A stretch of DNA of 57,977 bases from an uncultured bacterium (GTDB lineage Bacteria > Verrucomicrobiota > Kiritimatiellia > RFP12 > UBA1067), in contig CAIZQW010000151.1 in assembly GCA_903935195.1 (NCBI GenBank), positions 1 through 57,977 of the forward strand, given 5' to 3'. Under the pieces are notes generated by a model. That model worked only from the letters and a program-made list of their open reading frames with translations, did no database searches and was not told where the DNA came from. The translations under genes and the position numbers were made by a program. The stretch's first letter is position 1, and each line of letters begins with the position of its first letter. Shown piece by piece: positions 18,398-26,965 of the stretch.

Positions 18398-19906
18398 ATG
18401 CGAAAATTCATCGTTCTGTCGCTGCTGGCGGCGACCACACTCGTTGCGCAGGAAAAGAAGACAAACCTCGTTTTTATCCTGGCGGATGATTTGGGTTGGT
18501 CAGATGTCTCGCCGAATGGCCACACGACCTTCTACAAGACGCCCAATCTGGAACGCCTGGCCAAACGCGGCATGCTCTTCTCCCAAGCCTACGCCGCAAG
18601 CCCACTCTGTTCCCCGACCCGTTCCTCCATCCTGACCGGACTCAGCCCCGCGCGCACTGGCATCACAGCGCCTGTCTGCCATGAGCCGCGGGAGATCCTC
18701 GAATGCACCCAGCCCCCTAAGGGTGGTGCGCCAGGGAAGAAGACGCTCCCTCCTGTTGTCCCCACCCGCCTGAAGACCACCTATCCCTCCCTGGCTAAAG
18801 CGTTGAAGGAAGCAGGCTATGCCACCGGACACTTTGGCAAGTGGCACCTGGGCAAAGATCCCTACTCCCCGTTGCAGCACGGCTTTGATGTGGACACTCC
18901 CCATTGGCCCGGACCCGGCCCTGCGGGCAGTTATGTCGCCCCTTGGAAGTTTGACAACTTTGATCCGGATCCGGGCGAACCCAATCAGCATCTCGAGGAT
19001 CGCATGGCCAAGGAGGCGGTCAAATGGCTGGAGAAGAACAAGGACAAGCCCTTCTTCATGAACTACTGGATGTTCAGCGTCCATGCGCCCTTTGACGCGA
19101 AGAAGACGCTGATTGAAAAGTATCAGAAGACGGTTGATAAGAGCGACCTGCAACGTTGTCCCACCTATGCCGCCATGATCGAAAGCATGGACGATGCCGT
19201 CGGTACCCTGCTGGATACGCTGGACCGCTTGGATCTCTCTAAGAACACCTTGGTGATCTTTACCTCGGATAATGGCGGAAATATGTATAACCAGGTTGCC
19301 GGCGAAGTGCCGACCAGCAACCGTCCCTTGCGCGGCGGTAAGGCGACGCTGTTCGAGGGTGGCGTTCGCGTCCCCTGCATTGTTGCGTGGCCGGGGGTTG
19401 TCCAAGCTCATTCAACGAGTGATGCCCGTCTCCAGAGCGAGGATTATTTCCCGACCCTGATTGAGGCTCTTGGCTTGCAGAAGGCGCCCGGACAGCTCTT
19501 TGATGGCGTCAGCGTGCTTCCCGCATGGAAGGGCGATCCGACCTTTACGCATCCCCCGACCTTTACCTACTTCCCGCATGATCCAGGCGTACCGGACTGG
19601 ATGCCGCCTGCAGTCGCTGTCCATGACGGGGAGTGGAAATTGATCCGCATCTTTTATCACGGCGAAAACAACCAGCATCGCTATCAGCTCTATAACCTAA
19701 AGCAGGACATCAGCGAAACAACAAATCTCGCCGCACAGGAGTCTGCGCGCGTGAAGGAACTGGATGCCAAGATCGAAGCCTTCCTCACGGAGACGAAAGC
19801 TGTCCTGCCCAAACTCAACCCGAACTTCGATCCCTCGAAATATGATCCGAAAGAAGAGGGTGTTGCTAAAGAGAAGGCTTCCACCGCCAAGCCCAAGAAA
19901 AGATAA
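18398..19906 (+). CDS. Secreted type I (formylglycine) sulfatase
   Basis: Hydrolyses sulfate esters, probably on a sulfated polysaccharide or glycan, outside the cytoplasm. The 502-residue protein has a signal peptide ([18 protein letters not shown]), the metal pair at Asp30-Asp31 (ILADDLGW) and the S1 active-site signature at Cys71 ([12 protein letters not shown]), whose cysteine must be converted to formylglycine; GHFGKWHLG and FTSDNGG follow. A basic, low-complexity tail ([11 protein letters not shown]) ends it. Start ATG 18398 has GGGGAG 2-7 bp upstream; ATG 18383 is less likely. No formylglycine-generating enzyme or anaerobic sulfatase-maturating enzyme is in this window. The substrate cannot be read from sequence alone. 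Confidence 0.9.
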   Translation: MRKFIVLSLLAATTLVAQEKKTNLVFILADDLGWSDVSPNGHTTFYKTPNLERLAKRGMLFSQAYAASPLCSPTRSSILTGLSPARTGITAPVCHEPREILECTQPPKGGAPGKKTLPPVVPTRLKTTYPSLAKALKEAGYATGHFGKWHLGKDPYSPLQHGFDVDTPHWPGPGPAGSYVAPWKFDNFDPDPGEPNQHLEDRMAKEAVKWLEKNKDKPFFMNYWMFSVHAPFDAKKTLIEKYQKTVDKSDLQRCPTYAAMIESMDDAVGTLLDTLDRLDLSKNTLVIFTSDNGGNMYNQVAGEVPTSNRPLRGGKATLFEGGVRVPCIVAWPGVVQAHSTSDARLQSEDYFPTLIEALGLQKAPGQLFDGVSVLPAWKGDPTFTHPPTFTYFPHDPGVPDWMPPAVAVHDGEWKLIRIFYHGENNQHRYQLYNLKQDISETTNLAAQESARVKELDAKIEAFLTETKAVLPKLNPNFDPSKYDPKEEGVAKEKASTAKPKKR

Positions 19907-19972
19907 GCATGTATGGCTGATGGCAGGTATGGCTGAGTGGCATGTATGGCTGATGGCATGTATGGCTGATAG
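19907..19972. repeat. Word repeat, family B (GGCATGTATGGCTGAT)
   Basis: Four to five tandem copies of a 15-16 bp word, CATGTATGGCTGATGG with variants, sit directly after the sulfatase stop. Copies also occur at 4371-4404 and, with TATAGC in place of TATGGC, at 26834-26943. Confidence 0.7.
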
Positions 19973-19994
19973 GTGATTGGACGCCAAAACAAAA

Positions 19995-20024
19995 AACCCC
20001 TGCAAACATAAGTTTACAAGGGTT
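19995..20024 (-). terminator. Rho-independent terminator of tRNA-His
   Basis: On the minus strand AACCCTTGTAAAC pairs with GTTTGCAGGGGTT (13 pairs, two G-U) around the loop TTAT, followed by a run of T. It begins 7 bp after the encoded CCA of the tRNA. Confidence 0.85.
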
Positions 20025-20030
20025 AGAAGA

Positions 20031-20107
20031 TGGGGCGAATGACGGGGCTCGAACCCGCGACCATCAGAACCACAATCTGACGCTCTACCAACTGAGCTAC
20101 AATCGCC
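20031..20107 (-). tRNA. tRNA-His (GTG anticodon)
   Basis: A complete cloverleaf on the minus strand. The anticodon GTG is at 20071-20073 in the loop TTGTGGT, with stem TCAGA/TCTGA. The D arm is GCTC-AGTTGGTA-GAGC. The T arm has TTCGAGC. The histidine-specific extra G(-1) at 20107 pairs with C73, and CCA is encoded at 20033-20031. The acceptor stem GCGATTG/CATTCGC has one U-U mismatch at pair 5-68. A terminator follows. Confidence 0.95.
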
Positions 20108-20237
20108 ATAAAAAAGTGTTAATTAGTTTACTGATTTGACCTCAGAAACGCAAGTACACATTTGAAAATCTTTTTTGGGAATTGCGTTTTGCTCTGTTTT
20201 CTGACAAACTTCCCCAGATTAACAAACGGAAATATCT

Positions 20238-22055
20238 ATGGCTGAAACAGAATCGTATTTAGAACGCTTCCCCTCTGATGCTCCCATCCGCATGACCGTC
20301 CGGTGTATCGTGACCGGCATGATCCTCGGAGGGGTCTTTGCGCTCTGCAATATTTACATCGGACTCAAAGTCGGCTGGGGCATGGGTGTCTCCGTGACCG
20401 CTGTCTTGATGGCCTTCGGTTTCTGGAAGATCGTGAATTTTATTTTCCGTGGCAAGGAATTCACGATTTATGAAAACAATATGAACCTCACGGTGGCCTC
20501 CGCTGCCGGATGCATCTCCTCAGCTGGCCTTGTCGCACCTATCCCTGCCTTGACCATGTTGACTGGACAGACGCTCACATGGGGACCCTTGGCCCTCTGG
20601 CTCTTCTCGGTGTGCATGATTGGCATCCTGGTCGCTGTGGGGCTCCGCAAGCAGATGATCGAAGTCGACAAGCTGCCCTTCCCTGGGGGCTCGGCGACGG
20701 GGAAGACGCTTGCGGAGATCTATGCCACGGGAAATCAGGCCGCGTCACGACTCTGGATGCTGATGGGCATGGGCGTGGCTGCAGCCGTCGTGAAGCTCAT
20801 CGAACACTTCTATGCGCTGAAACGCCTAGCCATGCCATGGACATTACCTACCCATCCTGAAGGGGCGTTAGCCAAAAGTGGCGTATCGGGTCTGACAGGG
20901 GCCAACTTGGGCTTTAGTTTTGAGCCGACGTTGATGATGTACGGTGTTGGCATGCTGGTCGGACCGCGCGTCGGGACCTCTCTTTTTCTCGGCTCAGTTG
21001 TCGCGTGGTTATGGCTCGCGCCGATGGCCCTCAATAATGGGTGGACCCCTCCTGGGAAAATGGGCAGTGAGCAACTCTGGTATGTAGCAGGACTCAAGTG
21101 GCTGCTCTGGCCTGGCGTCTCACTCATGGTCTTTTCGGCGCTGACCTCCTTTGTTTTCTCGTGGCGCTCGGTTTGGGCTGCTTTCTCGATTGGAAAAGGT
21201 GCGGCGGATGGTTCGGTGAAGGATGATGTGATTATGCCCCGACGCTTTTTCATGCTTGCGCTTCTGGCTGCGACGATCCTCTCTGTCACCCTTCAGGTGC
21301 TCTTCTTCAATATTGCGGCATGGGTCGCAACCCTAGGTGTCTTGATGACCTTCGGACTGGCCTTGGTGGCCACGCGTGTTTCAGGTGAGACGAATATTAC
21401 GCCGGTGGGTGCGATGGGTAAGGTGACCCAACTCGTCTTCGCCGTGCTCGCGCCAGCCCAGCCAGCGGCCAATTTGATGTCAGCCTGTGTGACGGGCGGT
21501 GCCGCGAGTCAATGCGCGGAAATGATGCATGACCTTAAAACAGGTACCTTGATCGGTACGCCTCCACGCCTACTGGTGATTGCCCAGACCTTTGGCGCGC
21601 TTTCGGGTTCGCTGATCGGAGCAGCCGGTTATCTGATTCTCATCAAAAATCCGGCGACGGAATTACTGACGGAAGAATGGCCTGCTCCCAGTGTGGCGGC
21701 ATGGAAGGCTGTCGCTGAACTCTTTATGACAGGTATAAAGGCTTTGCCCCCTGGGGCTATTGCCGGCATGTGGATTGGCGGAATCGTTGGCGTTACACTG
21801 GCTGTAGCCGAGAAGGTGCTCCCTAAAAAGTACCGTGCGTGGGTTCCCAGTCCGACAAGTGTAGGGCTCGGCTTTGTTATTCCAGCCTTCAACGGTATCT
21901 CCATCTTTATCGGCGCCATGCTTGCGACTGTTTTGGAAAAGGTCGTTCCCTCCTGGTCTGCCCGCTTCTTGATCATCTGTTCATCCGGTATCATCGCTGG
22001 CGAGAGCCTCTCCGGTGTCGCCCTCGCGATTGTTCGAATCGTTACAGGAGGCTAG
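20238..22055 (+). CDS. OPT-family oligopeptide/metal-chelate transporter
   Basis: Multi-pass inner-membrane protein of 605 residues with about a dozen or more hydrophobic segments. Family marks include the N-terminal RMTVRCIVTGMILGG and NIYIGLKVGWGMGVSV, NNMNLTVASAAGCISSAGLV, GGSATGKTLAEIYATG, and the conserved SGETNITPVGAMGKVTQ. Bacterial OPT proteins are thought to be proton-coupled importers of small peptides or metal chelates; the substrate cannot be assigned. The start has AACGGAAAT upstream. It is followed by a repeat-filled spacer and an endonuclease Q-like gene, with no obvious functional link. Confidence 0.9.
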   Translation: MAETESYLERFPSDAPIRMTVRCIVTGMILGGVFALCNIYIGLKVGWGMGVSVTAVLMAFGFWKIVNFIFRGKEFTIYENNMNLTVASAAGCISSAGLVAPIPALTMLTGQTLTWGPLALWLFSVCMIGILVAVGLRKQMIEVDKLPFPGGSATGKTLAEIYATGNQAASRLWMLMGMGVAAAVVKLIEHFYALKRLAMPWTLPTHPEGALAKSGVSGLTGANLGFSFEPTLMMYGVGMLVGPRVGTSLFLGSVVAWLWLAPMALNNGWTPPGKMGSEQLWYVAGLKWLLWPGVSLMVFSALTSFVFSWRSVWAAFSIGKGAADGSVKDDVIMPRRFFMLALLAATILSVTLQVLFFNIAAWVATLGVLMTFGLALVATRVSGETNITPVGAMGKVTQLVFAVLAPAQPAANLMSACVTGGAASQCAEMMHDLKTGTLIGTPPRLLVIAQTFGALSGSLIGAAGYLILIKNPATELLTEEWPAPSVAAWKAVAELFMTGIKALPPGAIAGMWIGGIVGVTLAVAEKVLPKKYRAWVPSPTSVGLGFVIPAFNGISIFIGAMLATVLEKVVPSWSARFLIICSSGIIAGESLSGVALAIVRIVTGG

Positions 22056-22239
22056 TCGGAGATCAGCCTCCTTCGCCAAGGCTACGGCGGCCAGGGAAGT
22101 CGGAGATCAGAAGTCGGAGATCAGAATTCAGAATTGTCCCTTACGTCCCTCATGTCACTCTCGTCCCTTACGTCCCTTAACAACTCTCCCCAACAAGGCA
22201 ATCTCAACTTTAGAACTCTCGAACTTTAGAACTTCTCCA
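22056..22239. repeat. Mixed word-repeat spacer (families E)
   Basis: Three copies of GTCGGAGATCAG (22057-22121 region), one CTTCGCCAAGGCTACGGCGG (22071-22090, also at 29555-29574), iterated GTCCCTTACGTCCC/CTCATG words (about 22136-22190), and two copies of AACTTTAGAACT. No coding sequence is visible; the frame of the next gene is open through it but the real start is ATG 22240. Confidence 0.6.
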
Positions 22240-23493
22240 ATGTACTACGCCGACTTCCATATACACTCGAAATACTCGCGGGCGACAAGTCCGCAGTGCA
22301 TGCCTGAGGGCTTGGCGCAATGGGCACAGCTCAAAGGCATCTCTGTGTGCGCAACCGGCGATTGCACCCATCCGGGCTGGATGGCCGAGCTGAAGGAGAG
22401 CCTGATCGAGTCCTCGGATGCGGACGGACTCTACCAGCTCACCCCTGAAGCGCAAGCTCGGGCAGATCAAGGCGTGCCCAACTCCTGCCGCGCAAAGGTC
22501 CGCTTTATTGTCACCGGCGAGATCAGCAGCATCTACAAGCGCGACGGACGTGTCCGGAAGGTCCACAACATTATCCTCCTTCCCTCGCTGGAGGCTGCGG
22601 AGTGTCTAAACCACACGCTCGGCCAGATCGGCAACATCGTCTCCGACGGACGTCCCATCCTTGGACTCGATCCGCGCCGCCTCCTGGAGATTCTGCTGGA
22701 GACCGATCCGCGCGCCACCCTCATCCCGGCACATATCTGGACGCCCTGGTTCTCGATGCTCGGTGCCAAGTCGGGCTTTGATTCGGTTGAAGAGTGTTTC
22801 GGTGAACTCACCCCGCATATCTTCGCCATTGAAACCGGACTCTCCTCGGATGTCCCCATGAACCGCCGTATCCGCTGTCTTGACTCCTTGACGCTGATCT
22901 CCAATTCCGATCTCCACTCGCCCTCAAACCTCGGACGCAATGCCAACGTCTTCCATGGACAACCCGGCTACACCGCCATGCTGGAAGCGATGCGCACGCG
23001 TGATCCGAAAGGGTGGGGGGGCACCATTGATCTCTTCCCTGAAGAGGGCAAGTACCATCTCGATGGCCATCGCGCCTGCGGGGTCTGCATGGAGCCTGAG
23101 GAGAGCATGGCCGTCAACAACCTCTGTCCTGTCTGCGGCAAGGAACTGACCATCGGTGTACTCCATCGCGTGGTCGAACTGGAGAAGCGCCAGCCGCTCG
23201 CCGAAAAATCGCGCTTGACCTCGGACGACTCCTACCGTTACATTATTCCTTTACCGGAGTTGATTGCCCAGACCCTAGGAGTCGCTGATACGTCTAAGAA
23301 GGTTCAAGCTGCCTATCAGAAGATCCTCAATGACCATGGCAATGAACTGTCGATTCTGCTCGCGAAGCCCGAGTCCGAGCTCGACGCATTAGGCGCAGTC
23401 GGCGCCTGCATCCGCGCCGTGCGTGCCGGCTGCGTCCTTCGCAAAGGCGGCTACGACGGTGAGTATGGTGTGATTAAAGCAAGTGTAGAATGA
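22240..23493 (+). CDS. PHP-domain protein, endonuclease Q-like
   Basis: A 417-residue member of the PHP metal-dependent hydrolase superfamily resembling endonuclease Q, which nicks DNA 5' to deaminated bases (uracil, hypoxanthine, xanthine) in Thermococcales and some Bacilli. The N-terminal metal site DFHIHSKYSRATSP (His7, His9), CTHPGW, His165 (PAHIWTPWFSMLG) and SNSDLHSPSNLGR (Asp224, His226) is present, followed by a four-cysteine zinc module at Cys280, Cys283, Cys296 and Cys299. ATG 22240 is chosen because homology-like sequence (MYYADFHIHS) begins there, although its ribosome site is weak. The assignment is from family knowledge; the neighbours give no support. uvrA is the only other repair gene here. 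Confidence 0.75.
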   Translation: MYYADFHIHSKYSRATSPQCMPEGLAQWAQLKGISVCATGDCTHPGWMAELKESLIESSDADGLYQLTPEAQARADQGVPNSCRAKVRFIVTGEISSIYKRDGRVRKVHNIILLPSLEAAECLNHTLGQIGNIVSDGRPILGLDPRRLLEILLETDPRATLIPAHIWTPWFSMLGAKSGFDSVEECFGELTPHIFAIETGLSSDVPMNRRIRCLDSLTLISNSDLHSPSNLGRNANVFHGQPGYTAMLEAMRTRDPKGWGGTIDLFPEEGKYHLDGHRACGVCMEPEESMAVNNLCPVCGKELTIGVLHRVVELEKRQPLAEKSRLTSDDSYRYIIPLPELIAQTLGVADTSKKVQAAYQKILNDHGNELSILLAKPESELDALGAVGACIRAVRAGCVLRKGGYDGEYGVIKASVE

Positions 23494-23572
23494 GCGAATT
23501 CGAAAATGCGCGAATGGGTGAATGCACTAACCTAGCGGAGCGAAGCACTAATAACGCAATAAGGCAATTCGT
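23494..23572. repeat. Word repeats, families F and A
   Basis: GCGAATG...GCACTAA words, also found after the URO-D gene (15522-15545), are followed by AATAACGC, AATAAGGC and AATTC, just before the next gene. Confidence 0.55.
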
Positions 23573-24535
23573 ATGACACACCTAAAAACAGTACTCAGCT
23601 CGTTACTTCTCGCCACCCTCCTCACCCTTCCGACCTTTGCTCAATTCGGGGGCATGACCACAGGTGGTGGGGCTGACGTAGTCATCCATGCGCCTCCTCC
23701 TGTGAAAGTTGGCAAGGAGCTGCGGCTCAATGCCTTCAGGATGGAGATCCAGCCTCCGGCCTTCTACTTGAACATGGGCACGCAGTATCGGTTCGGTCCG
23801 TATCCCATGGTGACGGGCACGGCCATTAGCAATCAGATGTTAAACTTTATCTTCCATCTCAGCGCAGAGAAGGATCTCTTCAAGTTACAGGACAAAAAAG
23901 GCGCGATGATGGGTCCTTTCAGTAACAGCAATCGAACAACCTTTGCCATCGGCAACACGCAAATGCAGTTTCTCCATGCCACGCCGACGATCACCATCAC
24001 ACTTAAGCACCCGGATCGCATCGGCCAGATGCCGACCATCGGCATCGCGCCGCTGACCCAACAGTCCGTTCAGGCGCTCTATGACTTGCGCGCCAAGGTC
24101 GCTGGCATTGTCAACCGCGTGAATGTCGACAAGGCAGACCGGGAGGTGATAGGGGTCCCGACCATTCATAACCCTTATACCGGAAACACCTCCAAGCCGA
24201 TCCTTGTGGTTTCCGCTCGCGATAAGCAGAATGCCGACCGCAGCGGCGAGATCAGCTCCATCGCCTTCCTGGAAAAATTTTACGGACAATACTGCACAGT
24301 TCGGGCGCAAGCTATGTCCGGTCAGCAGACCTATCAGCTCGGTGTCCAAGTGCCCGGGGATTATCTGCTCCTAGTCCTGCAAAAGGTCAAACCGCCCGCA
24401 AACGCAGCCAAGGGCAGCGCTTCACCCACCGCCATCTGGTGGACAACCTTCACCTTTGACGGCCGCTCCTCCTTCACCGGCACTCTCGCCCCCGAAAACG
24501 CCACCTTCTGGAAAAATGCCTTTCTTTTCGAGTAA
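23573..24535 (+). CDS. Secreted protein of unknown function
   Basis: I do not recognise this 320-residue protein. A clear signal peptide (LKTVLSSLLLATLLTLPTFA, cleavage before QFGG) implies export. The mature protein starts with a short Gly-rich stretch, then appears to be beta-rich without transmembrane segments. Residues near 85-125 (MVTGTAISNQMLNF, LQDKKGAMMGPFSNSNRTTF) and 195-215 (VPTIHNPYTGNTSKPILVV) are the most distinctive. It ends in Phe-rich FWKNAFLFE. A predicted outer-membrane-associated or periplasmic role is only a guess. It is followed by the nested palindromic element at 24541. Confidence 0.6.
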   Translation: MTHLKTVLSSLLLATLLTLPTFAQFGGMTTGGGADVVIHAPPPVKVGKELRLNAFRMEIQPPAFYLNMGTQYRFGPYPMVTGTAISNQMLNFIFHLSAEKDLFKLQDKKGAMMGPFSNSNRTTFAIGNTQMQFLHATPTITITLKHPDRIGQMPTIGIAPLTQQSVQALYDLRAKVAGIVNRVNVDKADREVIGVPTIHNPYTGNTSKPILVVSARDKQNADRSGEISSIAFLEKFYGQYCTVRAQAMSGQQTYQLGVQVPGDYLLLVLQKVKPPANAAKGSASPTAIWWTTFTFDGRSSFTGTLAPENATFWKNAFLFE

Positions 24536-24540
24536 ATACT

Positions 24541-24773
24541 TTACCGCAAAAACCGCTACTAGAAGTGCGGCTAACGCATCCGCCTCACGCTGAATACAGC
24601 ACGGCGGAATGGTTAGCCGCCCAGAGAATACTCTCTTCAATAATCAGCAAAAAACAAGTTTTTTGCTGATGGAGAAATGGAGCTAATCCGCGCAAATGTC
24701 CGCTCCGCCGTCCGTGTATTCACGGGTGAGGCGGGCGTGACATTTGCGCTCTTATTTGCGGTTTTTGCGGAAA
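24541..24773. repeat. Nested palindromic element (REP/BIME or MITE-like)
   Basis: Outer inverted arms CCGCAAAAACCGC (24544-24556) and GCGGTTTTTGCGG (24758-24770) enclose three hairpins. Hairpin 1 is at 24567-24620 (outer stem GCGGCTAAC/GTTAGCCGC). The central one is at 24643-24670, a perfect 13-bp stem starting ATCAGCAAAAAAC. Hairpin 2 is at 24691-24748 (outer stem CGCAAATGTC/GACATTTGCG). Hairpin 2 read on the other strand shares the core of hairpin 1: CCGCCTCAC, then an inner stem around AATA, then ACGGCGGA. So two inverted REP-like units sit symmetrically around a central hairpin. The element lies between two plus-strand genes. Confidence 0.75.
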
Positions 24774-24783
24774 CATCTTAAAA

Positions 24784-24826
24784 GCGGTACCGGCATCCTG
24801 TTCCGGACGCCCCGTAAACGCCCGCA
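24784..24826 (+). repeat. Second copy of the 43-bp dispersed repeat
   Basis: This is identical to 151-193 except for one base, starting GCGGTACCGGCATCC and ending CCCCGTAAACGCCCGCA. It lies directly after the nested palindromic element. Confidence 0.7.
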
Positions 24827-24888
24827 GTAGAATCAGACACCGGCCAACCGTTACACCCTACAGCCTAAACCCCTTCTCCTAAAAAACA

Positions 24889-24917
24889 TTGCAGGATGGG
24901 GGTGTATTTGTTATCTT
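24889..24917 (+). promoter_or_regulatory. Candidate promoter of htpG
   Basis: TTGCAG (24889-24894), a 17-bp spacer, then TATCTT (24912-24917), 35 bp before the htpG ATG and 22 bp before its AAGGAG ribosome site. No CIRCE-type inverted repeat is seen. Confidence 0.5.
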
Positions 24918-24952
24918 TTGCGGCCGTCATTGGTTCAATAAGGAGAAGATGT

Positions 24953-26833
24953 ATGTCGAAGAAAAATCATGTGTTCAAAGCTGAAATCCAGCAAGTCCTG
25001 GATCTCGTGATCCACTCCCTCTATTCCAAGAAAGAGATCTTTCTGCGTGAACTCATCTCCAATGCATCGGATGCCATTGACCGCGCCCAATACCTCGGGT
25101 TGACGGACAAGTCGGTTACGGCCGATGCGCCCCAGTGGAAGATTGATATCATTGCGGATAAAGACAACAAGACGCTCATGATCTGCGATAACGGCATGGG
25201 CATGAGCGAAGAAGAGATGGACAAGAATCTCGGTGTGATCGCCAGTTCCGGCACCAAGGCCTTCACCGAGGCGCTCAAGCAGAAGCAGGAGGTCAATGTC
25301 CCTGAACTGATCGGCCAGTTCGGTGTCGGCTTCTATTCCGCCTTCATGGTCGCAGAGGAAGTCACCGTCATCTCGCTCAAGCGTGGCGAGGGACAAAAGG
25401 CCGTGCGTTGGACCAGCACTGGCAATGGCACCTACTCCCTTGAGGATGCAGCCCGCGACAAGCCCGGCACGACCATCGCCCTGAAACTGCGCGAAGGCAT
25501 GGACGAGTTCTTCGACACCTGGCGCATCCGTGAACTCGTAAAGAAGTATTCCAACTTTATCGCATACCCCATCCGCTTTGGCGAGAAGGGCGAAGCACCC
25601 AAGGATGACGCGGAAGCGCTCAACACCATGAAGGCGCTCTGGAAGCGCAGCAAGAGCGATGTCAAGCAAGAGGAGTATGACGAGTTCTACACCCACATCT
25701 CCCATGACCATCAGGCACCGTTGAAGGTCGTCCCGATCGCAGCCGAGGGACAAATTGAGTTCAAGGCGCTCCTCTTCATCCCGAAGTCCGCAGGTATGGA
25801 TCTCTTCATGCCGAACAATAAGCACGGCCTCAGCCTCTATGTCCGCAATGTCTTCATCGGCGCGGACTTCGACCTGCTCCTTCCCGAGTACCTGCGCTTT
25901 GTGAAGGGCGTGGTGGACTCCAGTGACCTGCCGCTCAATGTCTCGCGCGAGATGCTGCAGGATGATGCCGTGATCCGCAAGATCAAGAGCAACATCACCG
26001 GCAAGATCCTCTCCACCCTCGCAGAGATGCAGAAGGATGCGCCTGCGGATTACAACACCTTCTTCACCGGCTTCGGACGGATCCTGAAAGAAGGCCTCCA
26101 CTTCGATTACGAGAACACCGACAAGCTCAAAGGGCTTGTCCTCTTCCACTCCGCCAAGCGTGAGAACAATGGCTTTATCTCTCTCAAGGAGTATGTGGCC
26201 GCCATGCCGGAAGCGCAGAAGGAGATCTACTATTTGATCTCCGATGACCTGCAGACCGCCAAGCAGTCCCCGCATATCGAAGTCGTATCGCAATATGGCT
26301 ATGACATCCTCTTCCTCACGGATCCTGTGGACGCCTACATCATTGACCGCCTGTCGGACTATGAGGGCAAGAAGCTGGTGCCGTTGGACAAGGGACATCT
26401 CGAACTCGGTAGCGACGAAGAGAAGTCCGTGGCCAAGCGCAAGCTAGAAGATGCCGCAACCGAGTTCAAGGCCTTGACCGAGGTTCTCAAGGAACAGCTC
26501 AAGGAGGAGATCAGCGAGGTCCGTTTCTCGCCCCGCCTGACCGATTCAGCCTGCTGCCTCGTCGCGCCCGAGCATGCGATGAATGCCAGCATGGAGCGTA
26601 TGATGCGCGCCATGAACCAGGAGGTTCCCAAGCAACTGCGTATTCTCGAACTGAATCCCAGCCATGAGCTCATCAAAAAGATGAACACCATGGTGGCAGC
26701 CAATGGTGCGGATCCCGTGCTCAAGGACTACGCCGACCTGCTCTTGGGGCAAGCGCTTCTTGGCGAAGGCAATCCGCCGAAGGATCCCCAGCGCTTCACT
26801 CGCCTCGTCACGAATTTGATGACAAGAGGATAG
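24953..26833 (+). CDS. htpG: Molecular chaperone HtpG (Hsp90)
   Basis: Cytosolic ATP-dependent chaperone dimer. The 626-residue protein has the GHKL ATPase domain with KEIFLRELISNASDAIDR, DNGMGM, GTKAFTEA and GQFGVGFYSAF, a middle domain with LYVRNVFI and SSDLPLNVSREMLQ, and the C-terminal dimerisation domain. The length is standard. The start ATG 24953 is fixed by AAGGAG at 24940-24945; an upstream in-frame ATG at 24896 has no ribosome site and overlaps the candidate promoter. It stands as a single gene, converging on ugd across a 132-bp spacer of inverted word repeats. Confidence 0.97.
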   Translation: MSKKNHVFKAEIQQVLDLVIHSLYSKKEIFLRELISNASDAIDRAQYLGLTDKSVTADAPQWKIDIIADKDNKTLMICDNGMGMSEEEMDKNLGVIASSGTKAFTEALKQKQEVNVPELIGQFGVGFYSAFMVAEEVTVISLKRGEGQKAVRWTSTGNGTYSLEDAARDKPGTTIALKLREGMDEFFDTWRIRELVKKYSNFIAYPIRFGEKGEAPKDDAEALNTMKALWKRSKSDVKQEEYDEFYTHISHDHQAPLKVVPIAAEGQIEFKALLFIPKSAGMDLFMPNNKHGLSLYVRNVFIGADFDLLLPEYLRFVKGVVDSSDLPLNVSREMLQDDAVIRKIKSNITGKILSTLAEMQKDAPADYNTFFTGFGRILKEGLHFDYENTDKLKGLVLFHSAKRENNGFISLKEYVAAMPEAQKEIYYLISDDLQTAKQSPHIEVVSQYGYDILFLTDPVDAYIIDRLSDYEGKKLVPLDKGHLELGSDEEKSVAKRKLEDAATEFKALTEVLKEQLKEEISEVRFSPRLTDSACCLVAPEHAMNASMERMMRAMNQEVPKQLRILELNPSHELIKKMNTMVAANGADPVLKDYADLLLGQALLGEGNPPKDPQRFTRLVTNLMTRG

Positions 26834-26943
26834 CAAATGGCAGGTATAGCTGATGGCATGTATAGCAGATAGCATGTATAGCGGAGTAGCTGCGGGCATT
26901 CGCGTTTCACGTCCCTTAGCCATACATGCCATACATGCTATTC
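26834..26943. repeat. Inverted word repeats, family B, between convergent genes
   Basis: Words such as GGCATGTATAGC are iterated at 26838-26885 and their reverse complements (AGCCATACATGCC, ATACATGCTAT) at 26917-26943, so the transcript from either side could fold into a hairpin. It lies between the stops of htpG and ugd and may act as a bidirectional terminator. Confidence 0.6.
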
Positions 26944-26965
26944 GCTATCCCGCAAAAGAACCGGC

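Noticed and set aside
18500..19411. A 303-codon minus-strand frame inside the sulfatase gene
   Set aside because: Antisense to a clear sulfatase with intact active site; no ribosome site or family resemblance.
22015..22239. N-terminal extension of the EndoQ-like protein into the OPT gene
   Set aside because: The frame is open, but the sequence is repeat DNA and the family's start motif begins at ATG 22240.
24935..26398. A 487-codon open frame on the minus strand inside htpG
   Set aside because: It is antisense to a certain Hsp90 gene, has a composition typical of a mirror frame in GC-biased codons, and matches no family.
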